Source of the DNA: Vagococcus teuberi
Lineage (GTDB): Bacteria > Bacillota > Bacilli > Lactobacillales > Vagococcaceae
Reading direction: 5' to 3'
Assembly: GCF_001870205.1 (NCBI RefSeq)
Contig: NZ_CP017267.1
Location: 1,352,501-1,416,500, forward strand
DNA length: 64,000 nt
Part shown: positions 40,624 through 49,433 of the stretch, piece by piece
Numbering within the stretch: the first letter of the stretch is position 1
How the letters are laid out: every line of letters begins with the position of its first letter
The notes under the pieces: model-generated
Seen by the model: only the letters and a program-made list of their open reading frames with translations
What the model was told of the DNA's origin: nothing
Databases searched by the model: none
Program-made: the position numbers and the translations under genes

Positions 40624-41565
40624 CTAATGAGATGTCATAATTCTCAAAGCTAGTTGTTCACATGTATTCTGAAAACTAACGTTTGATGTTAGTTTTTGTT
40701 TTGCTTCAGTAGCAATCATAATCATTCTAACATAGTCGACACTATTAGAAAACTGTGTATCTATCTGTTTTCTCATCTTTAGTTTCATCATCGCAATCAA
40801 CATTTCCAACAAATCCTTCTGTTGATTTTTATCTTGTGCATGTTTCACTAAGTATTGTTGGACAAAAATAAACGAACGAGAGTCCTTTTTTTCTAAATAC
40901 TCTAACCATCTATTTAACAGCGATTTCGTCTCATTAAACCACTCGTCTTCATTAAGTTCTATTGCCTCTTCAACTGAATTTGTTAACTCTACTAACAACT
41001 CAGTACTTCCAGAAGACAACTCACTTAATTGTTCTTTTAAGTAATCTTTTGCTATTTTTTTCAAGACAATCAACTGGCATCTTGACTGAATAGTTGGTAA
41101 CAATGCCATCGCATTATTCGTCAAAAAGAAAATATATAGCTCTCCATCTGGTTCTTCGATAAACTTCAATAAACTGTTGGCAGATTGTACGGTCATTTTT
41201 TCAGATTCACAGATAATCAACACTTTTTTTCGTGATTCAACACCACTACTTGTAAAAAATGATTTTGTTTGTCTGATTTGATCTACTTTTATCGTCTGAC
41301 CATCTGGCTCAATACTGGCTATATCGGCATGTTCATCTTGCTCTATCCTTAGACAAGAACGACACGCACCACAAGGACTACCATCATCACTAGGCGAGTC
41401 ACAAAATAAACCTTGACTCATGAACAACGCAACACTTTTTTCTTCTTCAGTATTACTTCCTTGAATGATATAAGCATGACTTAACGATTTCTCATGAAAT
41501 ACTTTACTTAGTTTTTCAAAAAGTAATGGTTGGTGCAGTTTAACCGTTTCTTTTATGGTACTCAT
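40624..41565 (-). CDS. holB: DNA polymerase III subunit delta'
   Basis: A 313-residue clamp-loader subunit with an AAA+ fold. The N-terminal region LSHAYIIQGSNTEEE is a degenerate P loop, as usual for delta'. The zinc module has CDSPSDDGSPCGACRSC, and FIEEPDGELYIFFLTNN follows. It partners with the dnaX product of the same operon. The start overlaps the darA stop by one base (TAATG). Confidence 0.92.
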   Translation of the reverse strand: MSTIKETVKLHQPLLFEKLSKVFHEKSLSHAYIIQGSNTEEEKSVALFMSQGLFCDSPSDDGSPCGACRSCLRIEQDEHADIASIEPDGQTIKVDQIRQTKSFFTSSGVESRKKVLIICESEKMTVQSANSLLKFIEEPDGELYIFFLTNNAMALLPTIQSRCQLIVLKKIAKDYLKEQLSELSSGSTELLVELTNSVEEAIELNEDEWFNETKSLLNRWLEYLEKKDSRSFIFVQQYLVKHAQDKNQQKDLLEMLIAMMKLKMRKQIDTQFSNSVDYVRMIMIATEAKQKLTSNVSFQNTCEQLALRIMTSH

Positions 41566-41894
41566 TAGAAATGATAAAACCCTTCAACTGGAAGAACAAA
41601 CACCGTTGCACCGCCAACTTGTATTTCGATTGGATGAGTTGAATGAGCGTCCATTGCAATATCTAAAGAAATTGGTGGTGTCATGTATTGTTCTCTAGAA
41701 TGACAAACAGATTTTATGATGGATAAAACCTCTTCCACTCGCTCATCTTCAATCCCAATAATAAACGTTGTATTACCTGATTTTAAAAATCCACCTGTTG
41801 TTGATAGTTTCGTTGCGCGGACATTTTCTTTATTAAACTTATTTTGCAAGCGAGAGCTGTCTTTATCTTGGATAATTGCTAGTAGTAATTTCAT
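41565..41894 (-). CDS. darA: Cyclic-di-AMP receptor DarA/PstA
   Basis: A 109-residue PII-like protein that binds c-di-AMP as a trimer in Firmicutes. It has the N-terminal MKLLLAIIQDKDSSRL, the TGGFLKSGNTTFIIGIED ligand region and the C-terminal GGATVFVLPVEGFYHF. A GTG nine bases further upstream abuts the Shine-Dalgarno, so the ATG at 41894 is chosen; it gives the exact family length. It lies between tmk and holB, as in Bacillus, where it is called yaaQ. Confidence 0.94.
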   Translation of the reverse strand: MKLLLAIIQDKDSSRLQNKFNKENVRATKLSTTGGFLKSGNTTFIIGIEDERVEEVLSIIKSVCHSREQYMTPPISLDIAMDAHSTHPIEIQVGGATVFVLPVEGFYHF

Positions 41895-41911
41895 TGTGAT
41901 CACCCTTTTTA

Positions 41912-42565
41912 TTATTTAGTAAATAGCATTGGATATGTTTCTTTGATTAAAGTATAACAATTATTTACTACGTTTTCTATTGATTCACTCGCATCGATTT
42001 TTTTGATCCTATTTGGTTCTTCTTCTAAAAGATCTAAATACGCTGCTCTTACTTTCTCATGAAATGCTAAAGATTCTTTATCTAATCGGTCTAACTCTTC
42101 TTTTTTACGTCCTTTGTTGATACGACCTAAACCAACTGATGCTTCTACATCTAAATAAAGAGTCAAATCTGGATAATGACCTTCAATCGCAAAATCATTA
42201 ATTTGACGAACTTCTTTCACTCCAATTTCTCTAGCAGCACCTTGATACGCAATCGAGCTGTCAATAAAGCGGTCGCACAATACCATGTTTCCAGAGTCTA
42301 ATGCCGGAAGTATTTTTTCAATTAAATGTTGCCGTCTAGCTGCAGCATAAAGCAATGCTTCTGTTCGCTCATCCATCATAGTATGTGTTGGATTTAAAAT
42401 GACTTCCCGAATCTTTTCAGAAATGGGAATGCCACCTGGTTCTCTTGTAGTGACTATTGGTTGAGAGACTTCTCTTGATAATGTTTCAACTAGTTTTTTT
42501 ATAACGGTTGATTTTCCAGCACCATCTGGCCCTTCAATCGTAATAAATAATCCTTTTTCTGCCAT
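41912..42565 (-). CDS. tmk: Thymidylate kinase
   Basis: A 217-residue kinase converting dTMP to dTDP. P loop GPDGAGKST lies near residue 12, the DR motif is in LCDRFIDSSIAYQGAAR and the LID region is around GRKKEELDRLD. The frame is open 12 codons upstream into recR, but GGAGG is seven bases before the ATG at 42565. It lies 13 bases after recR. Confidence 0.95.
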   Translation of the reverse strand: MAEKGLFITIEGPDGAGKSTVIKKLVETLSREVSQPIVTTREPGGIPISEKIREVILNPTHTMMDERTEALLYAAARRQHLIEKILPALDSGNMVLCDRFIDSSIAYQGAAREIGVKEVRQINDFAIEGHYPDLTLYLDVEASVGLGRINKGRKKEELDRLDKESLAFHEKVRAAYLDLLEEEPNRIKKIDASESIENVVNNCYTLIKETYPMLFTK

Positions 42566-42578
42566 GTTTTCTCCTCCG

Positions 42579-43175
42579 TTATAACTCAGTACGTCCTTCA
42601 ACTGCTTTTAATAATGTAATCTCATCAGCATATTCAATGTCACTACCCACAGATAAACCATGAGCTAGACGAGTCACTTTAATACCAGATGGTTTGATTA
42701 ATCGTGAAAGATACATAGCAGTTGCTTCACCATCAGTCGTTGCATTCGTTGCAATAATAACTTCTTTTACTTCATTATTGTGTAAACGTTTGATTAAACT
42801 CGCGATGTTTAAGTCATCGGGGCCTGTTCCATCCATTGGAGACAACACACCATGTAATACATGATAAAGTCCTTTATATTCTCTAACCTTTTCTAAAGAC
42901 ATGACATCTTTCGTTTCTTCAACAACTAAAATGGTTGATTGGTCACGATTAGTATTTCGACATATATCACACGACTTTTCTTCTGTTATATTGCCACAAA
43001 TTTCGCAAAAATGTAAATCTCTTTTCACACTAATCAATGCTTTGGCAAAATCGGTTACATCTTCTTCTTTCATATTTAACGTATAAAAAGCTAGACGCGT
43101 TGCAGTCTTTGCCCCTATACCAGGTAATTTCATATAACTATCAATTAACTTTGCAATTGGCGCTGGATATTGCAT
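42579..43175 (-). CDS. recR: Recombination mediator RecR
   Basis: A 198-residue RecR acting with RecF and RecO to load RecA at gaps. It has an N-terminal helix-hairpin-helix ([15 protein letters not shown]), a zinc finger [16 protein letters not shown], a Toprim domain starting [11 protein letters not shown] and a C-terminal Walker B-like region. The ATG at 43175 has AAGGAGG seven bases upstream; an earlier in-frame start has none. It follows ybaB, with a terminator-like hairpin between. Confidence 0.95.
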   Translation of the reverse strand: MQYPAPIAKLIDSYMKLPGIGAKTATRLAFYTLNMKEEDVTDFAKALISVKRDLHFCEICGNITEEKSCDICRNTNRDQSTILVVEETKDVMSLEKVREYKGLYHVLHGVLSPMDGTGPDDLNIASLIKRLHNNEVKEVIIATNATTDGEATAMYLSRLIKPSGIKVTRLAHGLSVGSDIEYADEITLLKAVEGRTEL

Positions 43176-43197
43176 GCAAAACCCTCCTTTTTCTGTC

Positions 43198-43227
43198 AAA
43201 AAACAGGAAGTTTCCTCCCTGTTTTCT
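43198..43227 (-). terminator. Intercistronic hairpin between ybaB and recR
   Basis: AAAACAGG and CCTGTTTT form eight-base arms, with a U run on the minus strand just before the recR Shine-Dalgarno. It probably causes partial termination within the operon. Confidence 0.7.
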
Positions 43228-43235
43228 TTTAATTA

Positions 43236-43550
43236 TTATAATCCTGGAATGGCTTTTGCATATTTCCCCATTACTCGTTCTGTTTCAGCATCAATCTTCT
43301 CGATTACTTTATTTGTTGCATCTAAGACTAAATCTTGAACCATCTCTGGATCTTCTGGGTCTAAAACATCTGGTTTAATTTCGATATTTGTTACTTTTTT
43401 CTCACCAGTCATGGTGATTTTTACTAAACCATTTCCTGCTTCAGCTTCAAATACTTGTGCATCTAATGTTTCTTTTGCCTCAGCCATCTCTTTTTGCATT
43501 TTTTGAACTTGTTTCATCATTCCTTGCATATTTCCCATTCCACGCATCAT
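43236..43550 (-). CDS. YbaB/EbfC family nucleoid-associated protein
   Basis: A 104-residue dimeric DNA-binding protein of the YbaB/EbfC family, with the methionine-rich start MMRGMGNMQGMMKQVQKMQ and the core VKITMTGEKKVTNIEIKPD. Members bind DNA loosely and are always encoded between dnaX and recR. GGAG lies nine bases before the first ATG. It lies 25 bases after dnaX. Confidence 0.93.
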   Translation of the reverse strand: MMRGMGNMQGMMKQVQKMQKEMAEAKETLDAQVFEAEAGNGLVKITMTGEKKVTNIEIKPDVLDPEDPEMVQDLVLDATNKVIEKIDAETERVMGKYAKAIPGL

Positions 43551-43575
43551 AATTATCGTCTCCGTTTCTATTATT

Positions 43576-45294
43576 TTAATCTTCTACTACTTCAATTGCT
43601 TGTTCACCGAACATTTTTTTTGCTTCACTAATGAGTACATCCTCATCAGGCGTATCCTCTTTAGTTTCTGGTTTTGTCACATCTGTCTGTGAAATAAATT
43701 GCTGTCTTAGTTCTTTCCAGTTATCTTTAGGGATACTAATTAAACTTGGTGTATAACCAATTAGTTTATTAAGACTATTATACACTGCCACTTGCAATTC
43801 TTCATCATTACTCGCTTTTTGACATAAAATATCATACTCAAAAGCTATGACTAATCCTGTTTCGCTTGCAGCGACAGGTTCACAAGCTTTAAGCATTGCA
43901 CGCTGTGTTACAGATAGTAATTGCAATAAATCCACCCAAACATCACGTACACTTACCAAATGCTCTTTCGTTGCTTTTTCTAACACCTGGTAAACTCTTT
44001 CAGTTGGTACTTTGTATAATGGTTGTTTATTACGAGACGTACTACTTTTTTGCTTCTTCTCTTGTACCTGGCCACCATTTTCTTGTAACCGTTCAATTTT
44101 TTGTTCTAATAGTTGAACTTTTTGAATCAGTTCTTGATAATCGGCAGATACCTTACCTGATATACTTACCTCATCACGAGTCTCTACGGCTGGTCGATGT
44201 ATCTCTTTTTTAGCAGAAGTTTCAGATAGTTTAATTGTTAACACTTCTAAATAAATCGATGGTTGAGAGGTAAACTTCATATTTTTTTGTATATCGTTTA
44301 ATTCTTCAATCCAACTATACAATACACTACTATCAATATCTTGACTCAACTGTTTAAATGACTCGCTAATAGTTGGTAACTGAGCTTCAACAACGTTAGG
44401 TGCTTGTTGATACATTAAGACGTCACGGCAATGTATTAATAAATTCTCAACAATCCGATTGCTCTCTTTTCCTTCATTTAACATATCATCTACTAACTCT
44501 AATGCTTTTTGTGTATCGTGATTAAAACAAGCAAAAAAGTAATCATCCATCATTTGACTAGTTAAACTACCAGTAACTTCTAACGCATCTGCCACACTCA
44601 ATGTTCCATCACTAAATGAAATAAGCTGATCCAAAATACTTAACGCATCCCTCATACCACCTTCAGCAGAACGTGCGACTATTTTTAAGACCTGTTCGTC
44701 AAAATTGATTTCTTTTTCTTTTAAAATAAAAGCTAATCTATTTTCAATATCTCTCGTATTAATTCGTTTAAAATCAAATCGTTGTGTTCTTGAGATAATG
44801 GTCGCAGGTATTTTGTGAGGCTCAGTTGTCGCTAATATAAAAATAACGTGCTCAGGTGGTTCTTCAAGTGTTTTTAGTAACGCATTGAATGCACCCGTAG
44901 ATAACATATGCACCTCATCTATGATGTAGATTTTATACGGAACTTGTGTTGGGGCATATTTTACTTTATCTCTTATATCACGAATTTCTTCTACCCCGTT
45001 ATTACTCGCCGCATCAATTTCTAATACATCATTGATTCGACCATTTGTAATCCCGATACAATTGTCACATTCATTACACGGTTCACCATTAACTGAATGC
45101 TGACAGTTAATTGCTTTTGCAAAAATTTTTGCCGCACTGGTTTTCCCTGTTCCTCTTGGGCCAGTAAAGAGGTACGCATGTGACACTTTTTGTTGCATAA
45201 TGGCATGTTTTAACGTTTGTGTGATAATTCCTTGACCAACTAAGTCATCAAATGTCTGTGGTCGCCACTCACGATACAATGCTTGATATGCCAC
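43576..45294 (-). CDS. dnaX: DNA polymerase III subunits gamma/tau
   Basis: A 572-residue clamp-loader ATPase. P loop GPRGTGKT, the zinc site CQHSVNGEPCNECDNC, Walker B IDEVHMLSTGAFNALLKTLE and the SRT sensor IISRTQRFDFKRI are present. The C-terminal 160 residues are the tau part that contacts PolC/DnaE and helicase. The GTG at 45294 (AYQALYREWRPQTF follows) has AGGGGAG about eight bases upstream. A run of six As at 44051-44046 in the linker, followed in the -1 frame by TAG, could yield a short gamma-like form of about 415 residues. Confidence 0.94.
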   Translation of the reverse strand: MAYQALYREWRPQTFDDLVGQGIITQTLKHAIMQQKVSHAYLFTGPRGTGKTSAAKIFAKAINCQHSVNGEPCNECDNCIGITNGRINDVLEIDAASNNGVEEIRDIRDKVKYAPTQVPYKIYIIDEVHMLSTGAFNALLKTLEEPPEHVIFILATTEPHKIPATIISRTQRFDFKRINTRDIENRLAFILKEKEINFDEQVLKIVARSAEGGMRDALSILDQLISFSDGTLSVADALEVTGSLTSQMMDDYFFACFNHDTQKALELVDDMLNEGKESNRIVENLLIHCRDVLMYQQAPNVVEAQLPTISESFKQLSQDIDSSVLYSWIEELNDIQKNMKFTSQPSIYLEVLTIKLSETSAKKEIHRPAVETRDEVSISGKVSADYQELIQKVQLLEQKIERLQENGGQVQEKKQKSSTSRNKQPLYKVPTERVYQVLEKATKEHLVSVRDVWVDLLQLLSVTQRAMLKACEPVAASETGLVIAFEYDILCQKASNDEELQVAVYNSLNKLIGYTPSLISIPKDNWKELRQQFISQTDVTKPETKEDTPDEDVLISEAKKMFGEQAIEVVED

Positions 45295-45406
45295 ATAAAC
45301 ACTCCCCTCTAATTTCAATCTTCTCTATTATAAGTTAAAATCACAAAAATTTCTAGCTATGTCTTAAATAGGCGACCGCAAATATATAAATCATTCTTTC
45401 GGCCGA

Positions 45407-45435
45407 TTGTCGCTGATTTCTAACTATGGTAAACT
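45407..45435 (+). promoter_or_regulatory. Candidate promoter for the YdjI-YdjG-YdjH-like operon
   Basis: TTGTCG (45407-45412), 17 bases, TAAACT (45430-45435) with an extended -10 TGG. It lies about 40 bases upstream of the SPFH gene. No sigma-W-type sequence is obvious. Confidence 0.5.
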
Positions 45436-45474
45436 TATCTAAATCAAGTATTTTAAACGAAAGTAGGGACAATT

Positions 45475-46701
45475 ATGGGATTAATAAAAGCGGCAGTAAA
45501 CTCTGTTGGCGGTGGCTTAGCTGATCAATGGTTAGAAGTCATTGAACCATATAATTTAAGTGATGACACTGTTATGACAACAGGTGTTCCAGTTAGAAAA
45601 GATAGTAAACGTCAAGGAAATAAAAAAGGGACAGATGGATTTATTACAGATGGTTCTGTAGTCTATGTATACCCAAACACTATGATGCTGTTAGTTGATG
45701 GTGGAAAAATTATCGATTTTACCGCTGAGGAAGGCTACTACACAGTGAATAATGCTAGTGCTCCCTCAATGTTTACTGGTAATTTAAAAGGAGCAATTGA
45801 AGAATCTTTTAATCGTTTCAAGTTTGGCGGCCTACCACCTCAAACACAACAAGTTATTTATATTAATCTACAAGAAATTAAAGGCATCAAATTTGGTACG
45901 CCTAGTCCTTTAAATTATTTTGATAATTTCTATAATGCAGAACTATTTTTACGTGCTCATGGAACTTATTCTGTCAAAGTGGTTGACCCTATTTTATTCT
46001 ATAAAAATGTGTTACCTAAGAATAAAAATCATGTATCCTTTTCTGATATCAATGATCAATTTTTATCTGAATTCTTATCTGCCTTACAAACATCTATTAA
46101 TCAAATGTCTCAGATGGGCGAAAGAATATCTTATGTCCCATCAAAAAGTATGGAACTAAGTAAATTCATGGCGTCTGCCCTTGATGAAGATTGGACTAAA
46201 CTTCGTGGAATGGAAGTTGTCAGTGTAGGAGTCGCAAGTATTTCTTATACAGACGACTCACAAGAATTAATCAATATGAGAAATAAAGGTGCCATGTTAT
46301 CTGATGCATCTATTCGCGAAGGGTTTGTTCAAGGCTCAGTGGCACAAGGTTTACAAGATGCTGGTAGTAATCCTAACGGCAGCGTCAATGGTTTTATGGG
46401 TGTCGGCATGGGAATGAATGCAACGGGTGATTATTTAAGCCAAAGTTCTAAAGGAAACCAAGAACAAATGCAAAAGCAACAGGCCAAACAAACAAATAAT
46501 AACACATGGTCGTGTCCAAACGATCAAACAGAAAACACTGGGAAATTCTGCTCTGAATGCGGGCAAGCTAAACCAGTTGAACAAGCATCTTCAGGCATTC
46601 AAATGAAATGTGCTAACTGCCATAATGTTGTGACAATCACAACTCAAATGCCAAAATTCTGTCCAGAATGTGGGGCTCCTTTCCAAGGCTTGCCTTTATA
46701 A
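45475..46701 (+). CDS. SPFH-domain protein with C-terminal zinc ribbons (YdjI-like)
   Basis: A 408-residue soluble protein. An N-terminal virion-core/SPFH-type domain spans about residues 1-290 (FITDGSVVYVYPNTMMLLVDGG, ELFLRAHGTYSVKVVDP). A Gly/Met/Gln-rich stretch follows, then two C-terminal zinc ribbons (CPNDQTENTGKFCSECG and CANCHNVV...FCPECG). Bacillus YdjI has this plan and joins YdjG and YdjH in a membrane-stress complex that recruits PspA. It is first in a three-gene operon with YdjG-like and YdjH-like genes. Only a weak Shine-Dalgarno (TAGGGA) precedes the ATG. Confidence 0.86.
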   Translation: MGLIKAAVNSVGGGLADQWLEVIEPYNLSDDTVMTTGVPVRKDSKRQGNKKGTDGFITDGSVVYVYPNTMMLLVDGGKIIDFTAEEGYYTVNNASAPSMFTGNLKGAIEESFNRFKFGGLPPQTQQVIYINLQEIKGIKFGTPSPLNYFDNFYNAELFLRAHGTYSVKVVDPILFYKNVLPKNKNHVSFSDINDQFLSEFLSALQTSINQMSQMGERISYVPSKSMELSKFMASALDEDWTKLRGMEVVSVGVASISYTDDSQELINMRNKGAMLSDASIREGFVQGSVAQGLQDAGSNPNGSVNGFMGVGMGMNATGDYLSQSSKGNQEQMQKQQAKQTNNNTWSCPNDQTENTGKFCSECGQAKPVEQASSGIQMKCANCHNVVTITTQMPKFCPECGAPFQGLPL

Positions 46702-46720
46702 TAAGAAATGAGGTTAGCTT

Positions 46721-47770
46721 ATGTCTGATGTAATATCTCATAAATGTCCAAATTGCGATGGTCCTCTTTTATTTGACCCAAGCAATCAAACATTCCATTG
46801 TGAATATTGTTTAAGTGTTTTTAATGAGCAAGATTTAGGTGCTACAGAACAAAAAGAAACAGCAAAAAATTTAACTCACACAAGTAGCGAGCTATTTAAT
46901 CTATATGATTGCCCTTCTTGTGGAGCTGAAATAGTCACCGATGATACAACGGCTGCAACATTTTGTTATTATTGTCATAATCCTGTTGTCTTGAAAGATA
47001 GAGTTAGTGGTGAATTTTTACCAAACAATATTCTACCTTTTAAAATTTCAGAAGATGAAGCTAAAGAGCAATTTTTATCTTGGGCAAAATCAAAAAAATT
47101 CATTCCAAAAGATTTCTTTGATGAGTCTCAAATTGAAAAAATAACTGGTATTTATTTCCCTTACTGGAAAACAGATGCCACTACAAAAGGACGTGTCGAT
47201 GCAACTGGAACAAAAATCACTGTTTGGCGTGTTGGTGAAACAGAATACACTCGTACAAGAAAATATAAACTAACACGCGGTGGAAAAATCGAATTTAGAG
47301 ATTTAATCAAAAATGCGTTACAAAAGAATACTAAGCAACTGATGATTGAGTCTGTTCAACCTTTTCCACTCACTAATGTGACAAATTTTGATTCAAAATA
47401 TCTATCTGGTTTTCAGGCTGAAAAACGTGATCTTGAGTTTTCTGACATCGAGCCTTCTTTAACGGGTGAGTTATCACACTATACTCAAAATATTTTAGAA
47501 AATGAAATGCAAGGATTTACGACCATTTCTACTACTTACCATAATAGTCAAATCATCAATCAATCAAATAAATACCTACTTTTACCTGTTTGGGTAGTGA
47601 CATATCAATCAGAAATGAGCGATGAACCATTTTATTATGCGATGAATGGTGTGACAGGCAAAACTAGTGGAAAATTACCTTTAAATAAACCTAAATTAAT
47701 CGGCACTTCTATTTCAATTGGTGTTTTGGTTACTTTACTTATTTTAGTTGGGGGGTATTTACTATTTTAA
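46721..47770 (+). CDS. Zinc-ribbon membrane protein (YdjG-like)
   Basis: A 349-residue protein. Two N-terminal zinc ribbons (CPNCDGPLLFDPSNQTFHCEYC and CPSCGAEI...CYYCHNPVV) precede a mixed beta domain (IYFPYWKTDATTKG). One C-terminal membrane helix (about residues 326-348) ends close to the terminus. Bacillus YdjG matches this plan and anchors the YdjGHI complex. The last codons overlap the start region of the next gene, so translation is coupled. Confidence 0.84.
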   Translation: MSDVISHKCPNCDGPLLFDPSNQTFHCEYCLSVFNEQDLGATEQKETAKNLTHTSSELFNLYDCPSCGAEIVTDDTTAATFCYYCHNPVVLKDRVSGEFLPNNILPFKISEDEAKEQFLSWAKSKKFIPKDFFDESQIEKITGIYFPYWKTDATTKGRVDATGTKITVWRVGETEYTRTRKYKLTRGGKIEFRDLIKNALQKNTKQLMIESVQPFPLTNVTNFDSKYLSGFQAEKRDLEFSDIEPSLTGELSHYTQNILENEMQGFTTISTTYHNSQIINQSNKYLLLPVWVVTYQSEMSDEPFYYAMNGVTGKTSGKLPLNKPKLIGTSISIGVLVTLLILVGGYLLF

Positions 47771-48564
47771 AGAAACAAGTTACCTTACTATACCTCTTCA
47801 CATTTATTCTTTTGGGACTGTCTTTTTCATCTCTGACTGTTTTTGCCGAAGCAAGCTCTCGTGTATTTGATGACGCTGGGTTACTATCTTCTGATGAAAA
47901 AAATTCGCTTGAACAAGCGATAGCGTCTTTTAAAGAACAAACTAACCAAGATTTTGTTTTCGTTTCAACAAATGATACTAAGGGTAAAACATGGGAAGAA
48001 TATGCTGATGATTACTATGATGGTAATGGATTTGGGGTTGGCGATGATAAAAGTGGCATGCTATTTTTAATCGATATGGAACATCGTAAATTTCACATCT
48101 CCACTACAGGAAGTATGATTGATATACTAAATGACAATCGTATTGATAACATTATTGAGAGTTCTACAAGTGATATGGCAGATGGTCGTTACTACGATGC
48201 CATAAAAAATGTTTTAGCTAAATCAGAAAGCTACGTTCAACAAGGTCCTGCTGCTAATTCACATCGTGTTTCTCGTGATAAATCTTCTTTTACGTTTGTG
48301 ACCATTATTATCGCTAGTATTGCTGGTATTGCGTCAGCTCTTGGGTTTTATTTTTATATTTTTAGAAATTATCTACTAAAAAAAGCAACATATCGTTATC
48401 CGTATTATGAAATGAGTCAGCTAGAATTGACAGAATCACGTACTAACAAAGTATTTGATGTTACCACAACAAGACATATACCAAAACCACCACCAAGTAG
48501 TGGGTCAAGTACTCACATGGGTGGCAGTGGAACAAGTCACGGCGGAGGTAGCGGTAGTTTTTAA
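47764..48564 (+). CDS. TPM-domain secreted/membrane protein (YdjH-like), probable ATT start
   Basis: The only ATG/GTG/TTG start available (TTG 47812) would remove most of a signal peptide and has no Shine-Dalgarno. Read back from it, the frame gives LKKQVTLLYLFTFILLGLSF and continues to a likely cleavage site FAEA-SSRVFD. The codon before LKKQ is ATT at 47764, eight bases after GGGGGG, inside the end of the YdjG-like gene. The 266-residue product has an extracellular TPM domain (RVFDDAGLLSSDEKNSLEQA), one membrane helix near 180-200, and a Gly/Ser/His-rich tail ending GSGSF. TPM proteins occur in YdjH and Psb32-type stress systems. Confidence 0.78.
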   Translation: MLKKQVTLLYLFTFILLGLSFSSLTVFAEASSRVFDDAGLLSSDEKNSLEQAIASFKEQTNQDFVFVSTNDTKGKTWEEYADDYYDGNGFGVGDDKSGMLFLIDMEHRKFHISTTGSMIDILNDNRIDNIIESSTSDMADGRYYDAIKNVLAKSESYVQQGPAANSHRVSRDKSSFTFVTIIIASIAGIASALGFYFYIFRNYLLKKATYRYPYYEMSQLELTESRTNKVFDVTTTRHIPKPPPSSGSSTHMGGSGTSHGGGSGSF

Positions 48565-48608
48565 AAAATAAGGACGAAGTAGTTTATCTACTTGGTCCTT
48601 ATTTTTTG
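48564..48608 (+). terminator. Terminator of the YdjI-YdjG-YdjH-like operon
   Basis: Thirteen-base outer arms (48564-48576, 48596-48608) plus an inner AAGTAG/CTACTT stem, ending in six Ts. Confidence 0.9.
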
Positions 48609-48671
48609 TCAGTTCTATAATTTGCATTCTACCTAAAATACAGATACCCTTAATAAAAAGGAGTGATGTTT

Positions 48672-49433
48672 ATGAAAACTATTACGAAAGAGAGAATGAT
48701 AGAACATATTCCAGTTCTTGAAGTAGTTCCTGAGGATTATCAATATGACGAACTTCCGTGCATCGTATTTTATCACGGTTGGCAAACCTCAAAAGAACTT
48801 GCTTTAACTCCTGCGAGGAAACTTGCACAACTAAATAATCGGGTAATTATACCTGATGCAATGTATCACGGTTCAAGACGTGTTGAAAATCGTTCAAAAA
48901 TTCCATCATTTACTTTTTGGTCTAGCATTCAACATAATTTAATTGAGTTTAATCTAATTAAAGATTATTTATATAAAAAACAATTCGTTCTAAATAACCA
49001 ACTTTCTGTTGCTGGTTTTTCCATGGGTGGTATGACAAGTGCTGGATTACTAACCAAGCATCCCGATATCACCTCTGCTGCAATCTTAATGGGAACACCT
49101 GATTATCAGGGATTTATTGACCGATTAGTGTTTTACAGTAAGCAAAGAAATATCCAATTGCCACAAGATTTAGAAGATAGTTTATCATGGACAAAACACT
49201 ATGATTTAAACGCTCAACCAGAAAAGATTTCAGACCGCCCAATCTATTTTTGGCATGGAACAAAAGATGAAAAAGTCCCATACCATGCAAGTCACGATTT
49301 TTTTGAAACCTATCGACATAAATCTTTTGGACAACAAATGGTCTTTGACACAGGGATTGATGAACCCCATATTCTAACAATAGACACGATGAAAACAATG
49401 GCGACATTTTTAGATAAACATTTTACACATTAA
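48672..49433 (+). CDS. Alpha/beta hydrolase, YitV-like esterase
   Basis: A 253-residue alpha/beta-fold hydrolase. The oxyanion-region HGW is near residue 35, nucleophile Ser117 is in AGFSMGGM, the Asp is around GTKDEKVP and the His is in DEPHI near the C-terminus, so the catalytic triad is complete. There is no signal peptide. Substrate unknown; small-ester or acyl hydrolysis is likely. GTG and ATG codons occur at 48663 and 48666, but AAAGGAG is eight bases from the ATG at 48672. Its last four bases overlap those of the convergent nucleoid-associated gene. Confidence 0.85.
   Translation: MKTITKERMIEHIPVLEVVPEDYQYDELPCIVFYHGWQTSKELALTPARKLAQLNNRVIIPDAMYHGSRRVENRSKIPSFTFWSSIQHNLIEFNLIKDYLYKKQFVLNNQLSVAGFSMGGMTSAGLLTKHPDITSAAILMGTPDYQGFIDRLVFYSKQRNIQLPQDLEDSLSWTKHYDLNAQPEKISDRPIYFWHGTKDEKVPYHASHDFFETYRHKSFGQQMVFDTGIDEPHILTIDTMKTMATFLDKHFTH

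Noticed and set aside
43576-45294. Transcriptional slippage in dnaX as in Thermus
   Set aside because: Six As is short for strong polymerase slippage; ribosomal -1 shift is the more plausible reading, so only that is put forward.
45295-45474. SRP (scRNA) gene upstream of dnaX, as found in Bacillus
   Set aside because: The 180-base interval shows no SRP Alu or helix 8 motif and contains the promoter of the divergent SPFH gene instead.
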